From: an uncultured Eubacteriales bacterium | Lineage (GTDB): Bacteria > Bacillota > Clostridia > Christensenellales > UBA1242 | Direction of reading: 5' to 3' | Assembly (NCBI GenBank): GCA_905187655.1 | Contig: CAJJIV010000029.1 | Coordinates: 1 to 10,529, forward strand | DNA length: 10,529 nucleotides | Shown here: positions 1 through 5,988 of the stretch, in pieces | Numbering within the stretch: position 1 is the first letter of the stretch | How the letters are laid out: each line of letters starts with the position of its first letter | The notes under the pieces: generated by a model | Databases searched by the model: none | What the model was told of the DNA's origin: nothing | Seen by the model: only the letters and a program-made list of their open reading frames with translations | Made by a program: the position numbers and the translations under genes

Positions 1-39
1 TCAAAGTGGTATCCTGATGAATTAAAACTATACTTATAA
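1..39 (+). CDS. 3' end of an upstream phage gene (possibly large terminase)
   Basis: Frame 1 is open from the first base and ends in TAA, giving a C-terminal tail SKWYPDELKLYL. The stop is followed after 17 bases by the ribosome binding site of the next gene, which suits the last codons of a real gene. The tail is too short to identify. In P22-type phages the large terminase lies just before the portal module, so terminase is a guess from position only. Confidence 0.5.
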   Translation, partial: SKWYPDELKLYL

Positions 40-69
40 TTAAAAATTTTTATATTAAGGAGTTAATTA

Positions 70-306
70 ATGGTGACAAATGAACTTAAAAAAGCTATTA
101 AAAAGCGTGCACTTGGGTTTACATCGGTTGAAGAAACGGTTGAGTATGAGTTAATTAAGGCAAAAAAATATTTGTTTTGTAAGCGGTTTGGAAGGCTTTA
201 TTTTTCTGGCGGGTTTATAAATATCTCGGCAACAAAGCATATTAAGCCAATTAAAAAGTTTGTTGGTGTAAATTTAAACAGCGATAATTTTTGTGTTAAA
301 GGTTAG
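70..306 (+). CDS. hypothetical 78-aa basic phage protein
   Basis: Product unknown. The ATG is preceded by AAGGAG (57-62) with 7 bases between, a good ribosome binding site that fixes the start. The protein is small and lysine-rich, with a helical N-terminus (roughly residues 3-35) and a more beta-like middle (YFSGGFINIS). No membrane segment or known motif is visible. It sits between the presumed terminase end and the head genes, where phages often carry small packaging or accessory genes. A nucleic-acid-binding role would fit the basic charge but is not shown. Confidence 0.7.
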   Translation: MVTNELKKAIKKRALGFTSVEETVEYELIKAKKYLFCKRFGRLYFSGGFINISATKHIKPIKKFVGVNLNSDNFCVKG

Positions 307-308
307 GC

Positions 309-329
309 AAATTGTTTTTGTAACAATTT
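309..329 (+). terminator. weak hairpin after the 78-aa gene
   Basis: AAATTGTT and AACAATTT form a perfect 8-bp inverted repeat around a 5-base loop, three bases after the TAG stop of the 78-aa gene. The stem is AT-rich and lacks a real T tract, so termination would be inefficient. It may instead protect the 3' end of the message. Confidence 0.3.
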
Positions 330-477
330 ATTAAGTATAACTTGATTTTAAAGGGACAAAAAGTTTTATTTGTGATATAGCGGAAAATATTTAAAACTAT
401 TTGAAATTTTGTTTTGCTAGAAAAATAGTAACTTTGCGTTGGCTGACCATTTTGCAACAAAGTTGCTGTTGGTAAAT

Positions 478-486
478 TGATATTAT
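478..486 (+). promoter_or_regulatory. possible extended -10 promoter for the 95-aa gene
   Basis: TGA followed by TATTAT matches the extended -10 pattern TGnTATAAT at 8 of 9 positions, with no acceptable -35 at 16-18 bases. Transcription would begin near 493, about 100 bases before the 95-aa gene. In such T-rich DNA this can arise by chance, so confidence is low. Confidence 0.25.
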
Positions 487-594
487 GCCTTTAATGTTTG
501 AAAAAATTTTTTTTAGTTTTTGGCACTGCTTTTTGATTTTTTGTGTTTTGTGGTGTAGGCTTGTAAATGTATAAAGCAAAAGGCGGGGAGTGTT

Positions 595-882
595 ATGAAA
601 GACAATAAAGGCGAAATTGAAATATGTGAGGGCGATTGTGAGTTTTGTGTGCCTTATGAAAGTAAATTTTGTGAGGGCGGAAAATTGTCGCCTGTTAAGA
701 AAAAAATTGTGTCTAAGTATTATCCGCCGGAACTTACGGCAATTAAACTTTTGGTAGGCGAGCAAGTTGAAACCAGGGAAGAACTAAGTGGGCTTAGTGA
801 AGAAGAACTTATTGAACTTAAAGAAAACATTGTTAAGTCTTTAACTAAACTTGAAAAAGAAAGAAGGAGGACGGTAAAATGA
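595..882 (+). CDS. 95-aa phage protein with N-terminal four-cysteine cluster
   Basis: Function not recognised. The ATG follows GGGGAG (585-590). Residues 11-26 hold four cysteines spaced C-x3-C-x2-C-x7-C in an acidic context, a possible metal-binding knuckle. A KYYPPEL segment follows near residues 41-47. The C-terminal half (about 57-95) is a highly charged amphipathic helix rich in Glu and Lys, likely a coiled coil. Its stop overlaps the start of the next tiny reading frame (ATGA at 879-882), so the two are probably translationally coupled. Lying just before the portal, it could be a packaging accessory such as a small terminase-like protein; this rests on position and helix content only. 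Confidence 0.75.
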   Translation: MKDNKGEIEICEGDCEFCVPYESKFCEGGKLSPVKKKIVSKYYPPELTAIKLLVGEQVETREELSGLSEEELIELKENIVKSLTKLEKERRRTVK

Positions 883-1031
883 CAATTATTGGGTTTATTT
901 CTAGCATAGTTATTGCTATTTGTTTGGCTTTATAAGTTTTTGCTGGTTTTAATTTGCTATTGTTTACTTTGGTTTTAAATGCGTCAATTTTTTATTGGGG
1001 CTTTTATTGTTTTTGCAAAAAAAAATTTTAG
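879..1031 (+). pseudogene. small two-helix membrane protein gene interrupted by in-frame TAA
   Basis: AGGAGG (865-870) sits 8 bases before an ATG at 879 that overlaps the previous stop as ATGA. The frame encodes an 18-residue hydrophobic peptide, MTIIGFISSIVIAICLAL, then TAA at 933-935. The same frame stays open for 31 further codons, again strongly hydrophobic and ending CKKKF, up to TAG at 1029-1031, which overlaps the portal's AGGAG (1030-1034). Start and stop are thus placed as in a compact operon, suggesting a 50-codon small membrane protein (holin-like size) with a nonsense codon at position 19. It may be a true mutation, a sequence error or readthrough; alternatively only the 18-aa peptide is real. 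T-rich DNA readily encodes hydrophobic residues by chance. Confidence 0.45.
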
Positions 1032-1045
1032 GAGATGACTATTAT

Positions 1046-3106
1046 ATGAGTAGTAACGCAACTATTGATGAAAAAGAAATTGTTAGTGAAGTATTAAAAG
1101 ATTTTAACGAAAGGCGAGAAAAGCGCCGTCCTTTTGAGCAATCTTGGTTACTTAATATTAATTTTTTAATTGGAAATCAGTACTCATACATTTCGCCTCG
1201 TGGTGAAGTTGTGGAAAAAGAACGGTTGTATCCATATGAATCTAGAGAGGTGTTTAACCACATTGCGCCAATTATTGAAAGCAGGCTTGCAAAACTGAAC
1301 CGTGTTAGGCCGGCACTTGGAGTTAGGCCTTGTGGGCTTGAAGAAAGTGATATTCAAACGGCAAAACTGTGCAAGTCTATTTTAGATGGCGTTAGTAGTT
1401 CGCTTAACATAAGTGATATTGTGGGCAAGGCTACGCTTTGGAGTGAAGTTACTGGAACTTGTTTTTATAAAATTGTTTGGAATGAAAATGCTGGGAATAT
1501 TATTGGCTATGAAAAGAACGGAAAAATTTATTCGGCCGTTGAAAACGATGGTGAACGTGTAGTTTTTTCTGGCGACAAAAATGAAGAACTTGTAGTTGAA
1601 GTGGATAACCAGAATAAATTGCCAGCTTCTGGCGAGAAAAAAATAAGTGTGGCAGATTCTGCTAATGGTGTTCAGGCTGAAACTAATAGTGAAGTTGATG
1701 TCAGTTTGACTTCCTGTGCAAAAGGGTCTACCTTTGGGCTTGGTAATTTTAAGCCGGTTTATGATGGTGATGTTTCAGTTACCATATGTTCGCCATTTGA
1801 AATATTTCCTGAAGATATGGGCGAAGGTGACCTTTCGTGTCAGGCAAGTATTATTCAGGCAAAGTCGGTTGATGCTTCGGTTATTGAAGAGCTTTATGGA
1901 ATAACCGTTAAAGGTGAGACTATTGATGCGTTTACTTATGACTTTGTTGCGACCGACTTTTTAACAAGTGGGTCTAGTAATGTTATGAAAACGGTAGGCG
2001 GAAAAAAGGACAACCAGGTTCTGCTTATTGAACGCTGGCAAAAACCTAATTCGGTTTTGCCTAATGGCAGGCTTACTATTGTTGCTGGAAGCGAACTTGT
2101 TTATGATGGGGATATGCCATATTCAGTTTATCCGTTTGTTAAGCAAGTATCTAGTGACACAATTGGTTCATTTTGGGGAACTAGTATTATTGACCGATGT
2201 TTGCCTATTCAGCGCAGTTATAATGCAATTAAAAACCGAAAAATTGAACTATTAAGTAGGCTATCTTCTGGGGTGTTGTTGGTTGAAGAAGGTAGTGTTG
2301 ATATTGATGACCTTGAAGAGGAAGGGTTGGCGCCTGGCAAAATTGTGGTATATAAGGCAGGAAGCAATATTCCTTCTATTATGAATTCTGGGTCGTTACC
2401 TTCGGTGTTTAGTGAAGAAGAGGACCGGCTTTATAACGAGCTTATTAATCTTACTGGTGTAAGTGAATTTATGCGTAACTCTACCTTGCCAAATTCGGTT
2501 ACAAGTGGTACGGCGATTAATCTTTTAATTGAACAAGATGATACAAGGTTGTCGGTGCCAGCCGAAAATATACGAACTAGTGTGCTTAATATTTCTAAAA
2601 TGGTTATTAAGCTTTATAAAGAAAAAGCAACAGCGCCAAAGCTTGCCAAAATTGTTGATGGCGATGGCGAACTTGAAATCTTTTATTGGAAGGGTAGTGA
2701 TATTACTAGTGATGACATTGTGCTTGAAACCAGTAATGAACTTAATGAAACTATTGCTACTAAAAGAAATACTGTGCTTGAACTTTATAAACTTGGGTTG
2801 TTTTCTGGAAATGATGGGCAAATTTCTGAACGAAATAAGGCGAAAATTATTGAAATGCTTGGGTTTGGGAATTTTGAAAGTGGTCAAGATGAAGTTTCAC
2901 TTCAGGTTAAGCGTGCTAAAAAGGAAAATATAACTAATAAACCTATTGTGGTGCTTGAAGTTGATGACCACCAAGTGCATATTGCCGAACATACTAAAAA
3001 GTTACTTGAACTTGGAGAAAAGGATGAAAAGCAAAAACGCAAACTTATTGAGCACATAAGAGCACACAAGCAATTTATTAAGATTGAAACAAAAAATAAG
3101 GTTTAA
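1046..3106 (+). CDS. phage portal protein, P22 gp1 type
   Basis: The portal is the dodecameric ring at the capsid vertex through which DNA is packaged and ejected, and it docks the head-tail adaptor. The 686-aa length is near that of the P22 portal (725). The N-terminal pattern is typical of the family: an F-x-RRE/KRR-x-E-x-W helix, then IGNQYSY, then a NHIAPIIESRLAKLNRVRPAL segment (about residues 70-90), followed by a D-x-A helix. About residues 155-240 form a poorly conserved, charged insertion. The C-terminal roughly 60 residues are lysine-rich and helical, as in the portal barrel region. ATG 1046 is chosen because AGGAG (1030-1034) lies 11 bases upstream; an in-frame TTG at 995 would fall inside the preceding frame. 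The scaffold gene starts 13 bases after the stop. Confidence 0.9.
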   Translation: MSSNATIDEKEIVSEVLKDFNERREKRRPFEQSWLLNINFLIGNQYSYISPRGEVVEKERLYPYESREVFNHIAPIIESRLAKLNRVRPALGVRPCGLEESDIQTAKLCKSILDGVSSSLNISDIVGKATLWSEVTGTCFYKIVWNENAGNIIGYEKNGKIYSAVENDGERVVFSGDKNEELVVEVDNQNKLPASGEKKISVADSANGVQAETNSEVDVSLTSCAKGSTFGLGNFKPVYDGDVSVTICSPFEIFPEDMGEGDLSCQASIIQAKSVDASVIEELYGITVKGETIDAFTYDFVATDFLTSGSSNVMKTVGGKKDNQVLLIERWQKPNSVLPNGRLTIVAGSELVYDGDMPYSVYPFVKQVSSDTIGSFWGTSIIDRCLPIQRSYNAIKNRKIELLSRLSSGVLLVEEGSVDIDDLEEEGLAPGKIVVYKAGSNIPSIMNSGSLPSVFSEEEDRLYNELINLTGVSEFMRNSTLPNSVTSGTAINLLIEQDDTRLSVPAENIRTSVLNISKMVIKLYKEKATAPKLAKIVDGDGELEIFYWKGSDITSDDIVLETSNELNETIATKRNTVLELYKLGLFSGNDGQISERNKAKIIEMLGFGNFESGQDEVSLQVKRAKKENITNKPIVVLEVDDHQVHIAEHTKKLLELGEKDEKQKRKLIEHIRAHKQFIKIETKNKV

Positions 3107-3119
3107 AAGGAAAGAAACT

Positions 3120-4028
3120 ATGGAATTTGGAAAATTTAAAGATGCAACAAGTTTGCTTGAAGGCTATAACAATTTGGAAAAGGAATTTACTAAAAAGTGT
3201 CAGCAACTTGCGCTTTTAACAAAAGAGCTTGCAGAAAGGGAAACGGAGCTTAGTTGTCTTGGTGAAGGCAAGGAAAATTTGGGTGACAATACCGAAGGTG
3301 AGCTTATTAAAGTTGAAAATAACGCTGTTGCTGATGGGGCTAAAAGTGGTGATAGGGCTGATGTGCCTTTAACCATTTTAAAAACTGGTAATTTAACCGA
3401 TTTGGCTAGCAAGGTTGTTACCGGTGAGCCTTGTGAAGAAAATTCTTGTGAAAACTCTAGGTTTTCTTCTGCCGAGTGGCGAAGAGAAGTGTCTAAGTTT
3501 TTTAAGGAAAACAGTGATATGGCTGACTATAAGGCTGATATTGCTAAAATTTTGCTTTTAAACAAAGATCTTAGGGAAGATAAAGATTGTTTGGCTAAGG
3601 CAATGAAAATTGTTAAAGAAAGCAAATCTGCATTACTTGATGGGGCAACAAGTTTGGGTGAAGACAAAGATAGTAATAATGAAACAAAAACTTGCCCTGT
3701 TAATGCTGAAAGCTCTGATTTTGCTGATGGGTCAAATTGTAATAGTGATGCAAAATTAACTATGTCTTCGCTTGGTTTACCGGCAAGCGAAAAAACTATT
3801 ACGCATGGTAACGGCGAAAACAATTTAGGCTTTGAAGATTGTGAAGAAAAAGCAGAAAAGGCTTTTGGCTCGGACCTTGAAGAATATTTTTCTGGGTTAA
3901 TTAAGCGCAAAAAGGAAAGTCCTAATTTTGTGCTTGGTGAAAGTAAAACTTTTTTAACTTCTAAAAATAAGGAGTTAAAGAGTTTGAAAGAAGCAAGTGA
4001 ATATTTGCTTAAAAATTATTTTAATTAA
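3120..4028 (+). CDS. capsid scaffolding protein
   Basis: Predicted internal scaffold that directs coat assembly and leaves before or during packaging. It is 302 aa (P22 gp8 is 303) and lies between portal and coat, as the scaffold does. The N-terminal segment (residues 6-30, with LLEGYNNLEKEF followed by TKKCQQLA) is typical of phage scaffolds and likely a coiled coil. The middle (about 45-230) is low-complexity, rich in Glu, Asp, Ser and Asn with scattered cysteines, and probably disordered, with a short structured part near SSAEWRREVSKFF. The C-terminus is a lysine-rich helix, as expected for coat binding. The start is set by AAGG at 3107-3110, right after the portal stop. No protease domain is visible, so release rather than self-cleavage seems likelier (inference). 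Confidence 0.8.
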   Translation: MEFGKFKDATSLLEGYNNLEKEFTKKCQQLALLTKELAERETELSCLGEGKENLGDNTEGELIKVENNAVADGAKSGDRADVPLTILKTGNLTDLASKVVTGEPCEENSCENSRFSSAEWRREVSKFFKENSDMADYKADIAKILLLNKDLREDKDCLAKAMKIVKESKSALLDGATSLGEDKDSNNETKTCPVNAESSDFADGSNCNSDAKLTMSSLGLPASEKTITHGNGENNLGFEDCEEKAEKAFGSDLEEYFSGLIKRKKESPNFVLGESKTFLTSKNKELKSLKEASEYLLKNYFN

Positions 4029-4059
4029 CTATTTATTTTTGAAAGGAGAATTTTTTATT

Positions 4060-5283
4060 ATGATTAGTTTACAAACTGCGGACAACGCACTTAAAGATGT
4101 GTATTTAGGGGTGGTTTCTGACCAACTTAATACCGGAACAAACCCATTACTTGCTAAAATTAATCAAACTACTAGCGATGTTTGGGGAAACAATATTATT
4201 AAATGTGCACCATATGGTGTAAATGGTGGCATTGGTGCAGGAAGTGAAACGGGTGACCTTCCTGTTGCTGGTGGAAATAATTATGAAAAGTTTACGCTTG
4301 AACTTAAAAACCTTTATGGTAAAATTGAAATTTCTGACAAGGCTATTAGGGCATCTATGAATTCTGCGGGTGCTTTTGTTAATCTGCTTAATGCCGAAAT
4401 GGAAGGTCTTATTAAGGCTTCTAGTTTTAATTTTGGCAGAATGCTTTTTGGTGATGGCAGTGGCAAAATTTGTAAAATTGTGGACAACGAAGTTTCGGCT
4501 TCTGGTTTAACTGTATTTACCGTAGACTCTGTTAAGGCACTTGCCGAAGGTATGATTGTTGACATTATTGATGGCAGTGGCAATATTAAAAGTAGTAAAT
4601 CGGCCGTTAAAATTACTAATGTAGACCGTTTTAATTGCAAGGTTACCGTTTTAACAACTGGCTTTACTGCAAACGAACTTAAAGTTACTTCTAGCCAAAC
4701 TACTCAGTATTATTTCTGCATTCAAGGTTCTTTTAATAAAGAATTAACTGGTCTTGGAGCAATTTTTGATACTAATTTATCTTCTCTTTATGGTTTAGAC
4801 CGTGCATCTAATTCTTGGATGAACCCATATTCTTATTCAATTTCTTCTGACTCTACTATGCAGAGTATCAGTGATGTTAAAATGCAAACGGTAATTGATT
4901 ATCTTGATGAAAATTATGGTTCAGCTGTTGACTTTATTGTTTGCTCTTCTGGTGTTAAAAGAAATTATCAGAACTATTTGTCTACTTATAGGTCTAATAT
5001 TGATGTGCTTGACCTTGCTGGTGGTTATAAGGCTATTTCTTATAATGGTATTCCGGTTGTAAGTGACCGATTTGCACCAAGCAACACTATGTATATGCTT
5101 AATACTAAGGAGTTTAAACTTCATCAACTTTGTGATTGGAAGTGGTTAACTGGTGAAGATGGCAGAGTTATTAAGCAAAATGCGAACTCGCCTACTTATA
5201 GTGCTACTTTGGTTAAATATGCCGACCTTATTTGTGACAAGCCTTGTGGGCAAGCAAAAATTACTGGAATATTAGAGTCTTAA
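4060..5283 (+). CDS. major capsid protein, HK97 fold
   Basis: Main shell protein, 407 aa. The start ATG follows AAAGGAG (4042-4048), giving an N-terminus of MISLQTADNALKDVYLG. The N-terminal third contains the pattern common to one family of phage coat proteins: DQLNTGTNPLLAKI, a glycine-rich GVNGGIGAGSETGDLP stretch, KNLYGKIEISDKAI, then an acidic helix NAEMEGL followed by FNFGRMLFGDGSG (about residues 110-135). Residues around 140-225 are beta-rich and probably form an inserted domain. The C-terminal half carries an ILDV/GIPVVSDRFAP-like core. No long N-terminal delta domain is seen, which fits a separate scaffold. A strong terminator follows at once, which would isolate this highly expressed gene from downstream ones. 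Confidence 0.88.
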   Translation: MISLQTADNALKDVYLGVVSDQLNTGTNPLLAKINQTTSDVWGNNIIKCAPYGVNGGIGAGSETGDLPVAGGNNYEKFTLELKNLYGKIEISDKAIRASMNSAGAFVNLLNAEMEGLIKASSFNFGRMLFGDGSGKICKIVDNEVSASGLTVFTVDSVKALAEGMIVDIIDGSGNIKSSKSAVKITNVDRFNCKVTVLTTGFTANELKVTSSQTTQYYFCIQGSFNKELTGLGAIFDTNLSSLYGLDRASNSWMNPYSYSISSDSTMQSISDVKMQTVIDYLDENYGSAVDFIVCSSGVKRNYQNYLSTYRSNIDVLDLAGGYKAISYNGIPVVSDRFAPSNTMYMLNTKEFKLHQLCDWKWLTGEDGRVIKQNANSPTYSATLVKYADLICDKPCGQAKITGILES

Positions 5284-5290
5284 TTTTTTT

Positions 5291-5341
5291 GTATTAGTAA
5301 TGGCGAGATGTTTTTCTTGCCGTTACTAATACTTTCTTTTT
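5291..5341 (+). terminator. strong intrinsic terminator after the capsid gene
   Basis: A 17-bp stem (5291-5307 with 5316-5332, allowing two G-U pairs) closes an 8-base loop and is followed by TTTCTTTTT. The outer 10 bp, GTATTAGTAA/TTACTAATAC, are perfect. It begins 8 bases after the capsid stop, separating the head genes from the accessory block. Confidence 0.9.
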
Positions 5342-5362
5342 ATTTAATTATTAATTTTGTGT

Positions 5363-5391
5363 TTGCTTTATTGGCTTAAGTTTATTATAAT
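5363..5391 (+). promoter_or_regulatory. promoter for the HEPN-like gene
   Basis: TTGCTT (5363-5368), a 17-base spacer and a perfect TATAAT (5386-5391). A second TATAAT lies at 5399-5404 with a poor -35. Start of transcription would be near 5398, about 30 bases before the ATG. Lying directly after a terminator, it would let the gene be expressed on its own. The -35 is weak. Confidence 0.6.
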
Positions 5392-5428
5392 ATTACTATA
5401 TAATACTTTTTGGTTAAGGGCAGACAAT

Positions 5429-5896
5429 ATGAAGAGAATTTATTATATTATTGGAAGAATTATTGAGAAGACACAATTAACCGAGTCGCTTTTAGGCGAT
5501 GTTGTTAAATACTGTGAAATTTATAATGAATATGCACGGCATAAAACTGGCTTTAACAAAAAAGACTATGATAATGCGGTGTCTTCTGCCGAGTATTTAA
5601 AAACCAAAATGGAAACTATGACTCTTGGCAGTGTGGTGCATGTTATTTGGGAGACAAGGGCGTTTACTAGGGCGGAAATTGATGAACTTAAATTTATTTT
5701 GGAAAGGCGAAATTATTTTGTGCATGAATATTTTAAATACACTCCGTTTGATGAAATAAGCAAAAACGAAACTGAACTTGTTGAAGAGTATAATGCGCTT
5801 AAAGAGTATTATTTAAGGCTTGAAACTTTTTACAAAAAGGCGGAAATTTATTTAAAGTCTTATAAGCAAAAATGTGAACGAATTATTGTTAACTAA
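5429..5896 (+). CDS. HEPN-like protein, candidate accessory (moron) RNase
   Basis: An all-helical 155-aa protein. Residues 90-102 read ILERRNYFVHEYF, giving R94-N95-x3-H99, the R-polar-x3-H pattern that forms the RNase site of many HEPN proteins; an LxRNxxVH-type helix preceded by TLGxxV (about 65-70) is a known arrangement in small HEPN-like proteins. HEPN RNases are common toxins and anti-phage effectors, but many HEPN proteins are inactive or structural, and I see no antitoxin (MNT or other) next to it. ATG 5429 is used because AAGGG (5416-5420) lies 8 bases upstream. The gene has its own promoter after a terminator and sits between coat and connector genes, where P22-type phages have none. 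This suggests cargo that could act in a lysogen, for example in superinfection exclusion. Confidence 0.65.
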   Translation: MKRIYYIIGRIIEKTQLTESLLGDVVKYCEIYNEYARHKTGFNKKDYDNAVSSAEYLKTKMETMTLGSVVHVIWETRAFTRAEIDELKFILERRNYFVHEYFKYTPFDEISKNETELVEEYNALKEYYLRLETFYKKAEIYLKSYKQKCERIIVN

Positions 5897-5900
5897 TACC

Positions 5901-5929
5901 TTGAAAATGCGCAGGTTTGCTGTTATAAT
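5901..5929 (+). promoter_or_regulatory. near-consensus promoter with extended -10 for the 485-aa gene
   Basis: TTGAAA (5901-5906), a 17-base spacer and TATAAT (5924-5929), with TG at 5921-5922 completing an extended -10. Transcription would start near 5936, about 53 bases before the ATG. It begins 5 bases after the stop of the HEPN-like gene. The TGTTATAAT core is identical to that of the promoter at 10076-10104. Confidence 0.8.
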
Positions 5930-5988
5930 ATGTTTTGCATTATATATTATTATTAACTATTTATGTAAGTAAAAGGGGCAAGTGCAAA

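Larger units (their letters stand above)
307..594. other. 288-bp T-rich gap with short hairpins and no convincing gene
   Basis: No ORF here has both a ribosome binding site and useful length. Two inverted repeats lie in its left and middle parts: an 8-bp hairpin at 309-329, and a 7-bp repeat AACTTTG (430-436) / CAAAGTT (458-464) that competes with a 5-bp hairpin GCAAC/GTTGC (454-466). An extended -10-like sequence lies at 478-486. The gap is unusually large for this otherwise tightly packed module. It may hold regulatory DNA, a small RNA or the remains of a lost gene; the sequence does not decide. Confidence 0.5.

Noticed and set aside
485..574. 29-aa hydrophobic peptide frame MPLMFEKIFFSFW...
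   Set aside because: No ribosome binding site precedes the ATG, and T-rich DNA gives hydrophobic peptides by chance. Conservation in relatives would be needed to revive it.
397..765. 122-aa open frame on the minus strand
   Set aside because: It runs antisense through the 95-aa gene, which has a good ribosome binding site and coding pattern. The minus-strand frame has no visible binding site, and its composition looks like the complement of coding and T-rich DNA.
995..1045. Longer portal N-terminus from an upstream TTG
   Set aside because: It lies inside the preceding small hydrophobic frame and lacks its own binding site, whereas ATG 1046 has AGGAG upstream. Similar in-frame extensions of the genes starting at 3120, 4060, 5429, 5989, 7536 and 7913 were dropped for the same reason.
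2525..2933. Overlapping frames of 120 aa (minus) and 134 aa (plus) inside the portal gene
   Set aside because: Both are shadows of the portal frame, with no ribosome binding sites and unnatural composition.
5923..5955. Imperfect dyad around the start of transcription at the 485-aa promoter (ATAATATG...CATTATAT)
   Set aside because: The arms match only with a bulge, and the sequence is nearly all A/T, so it is not separable from chance.
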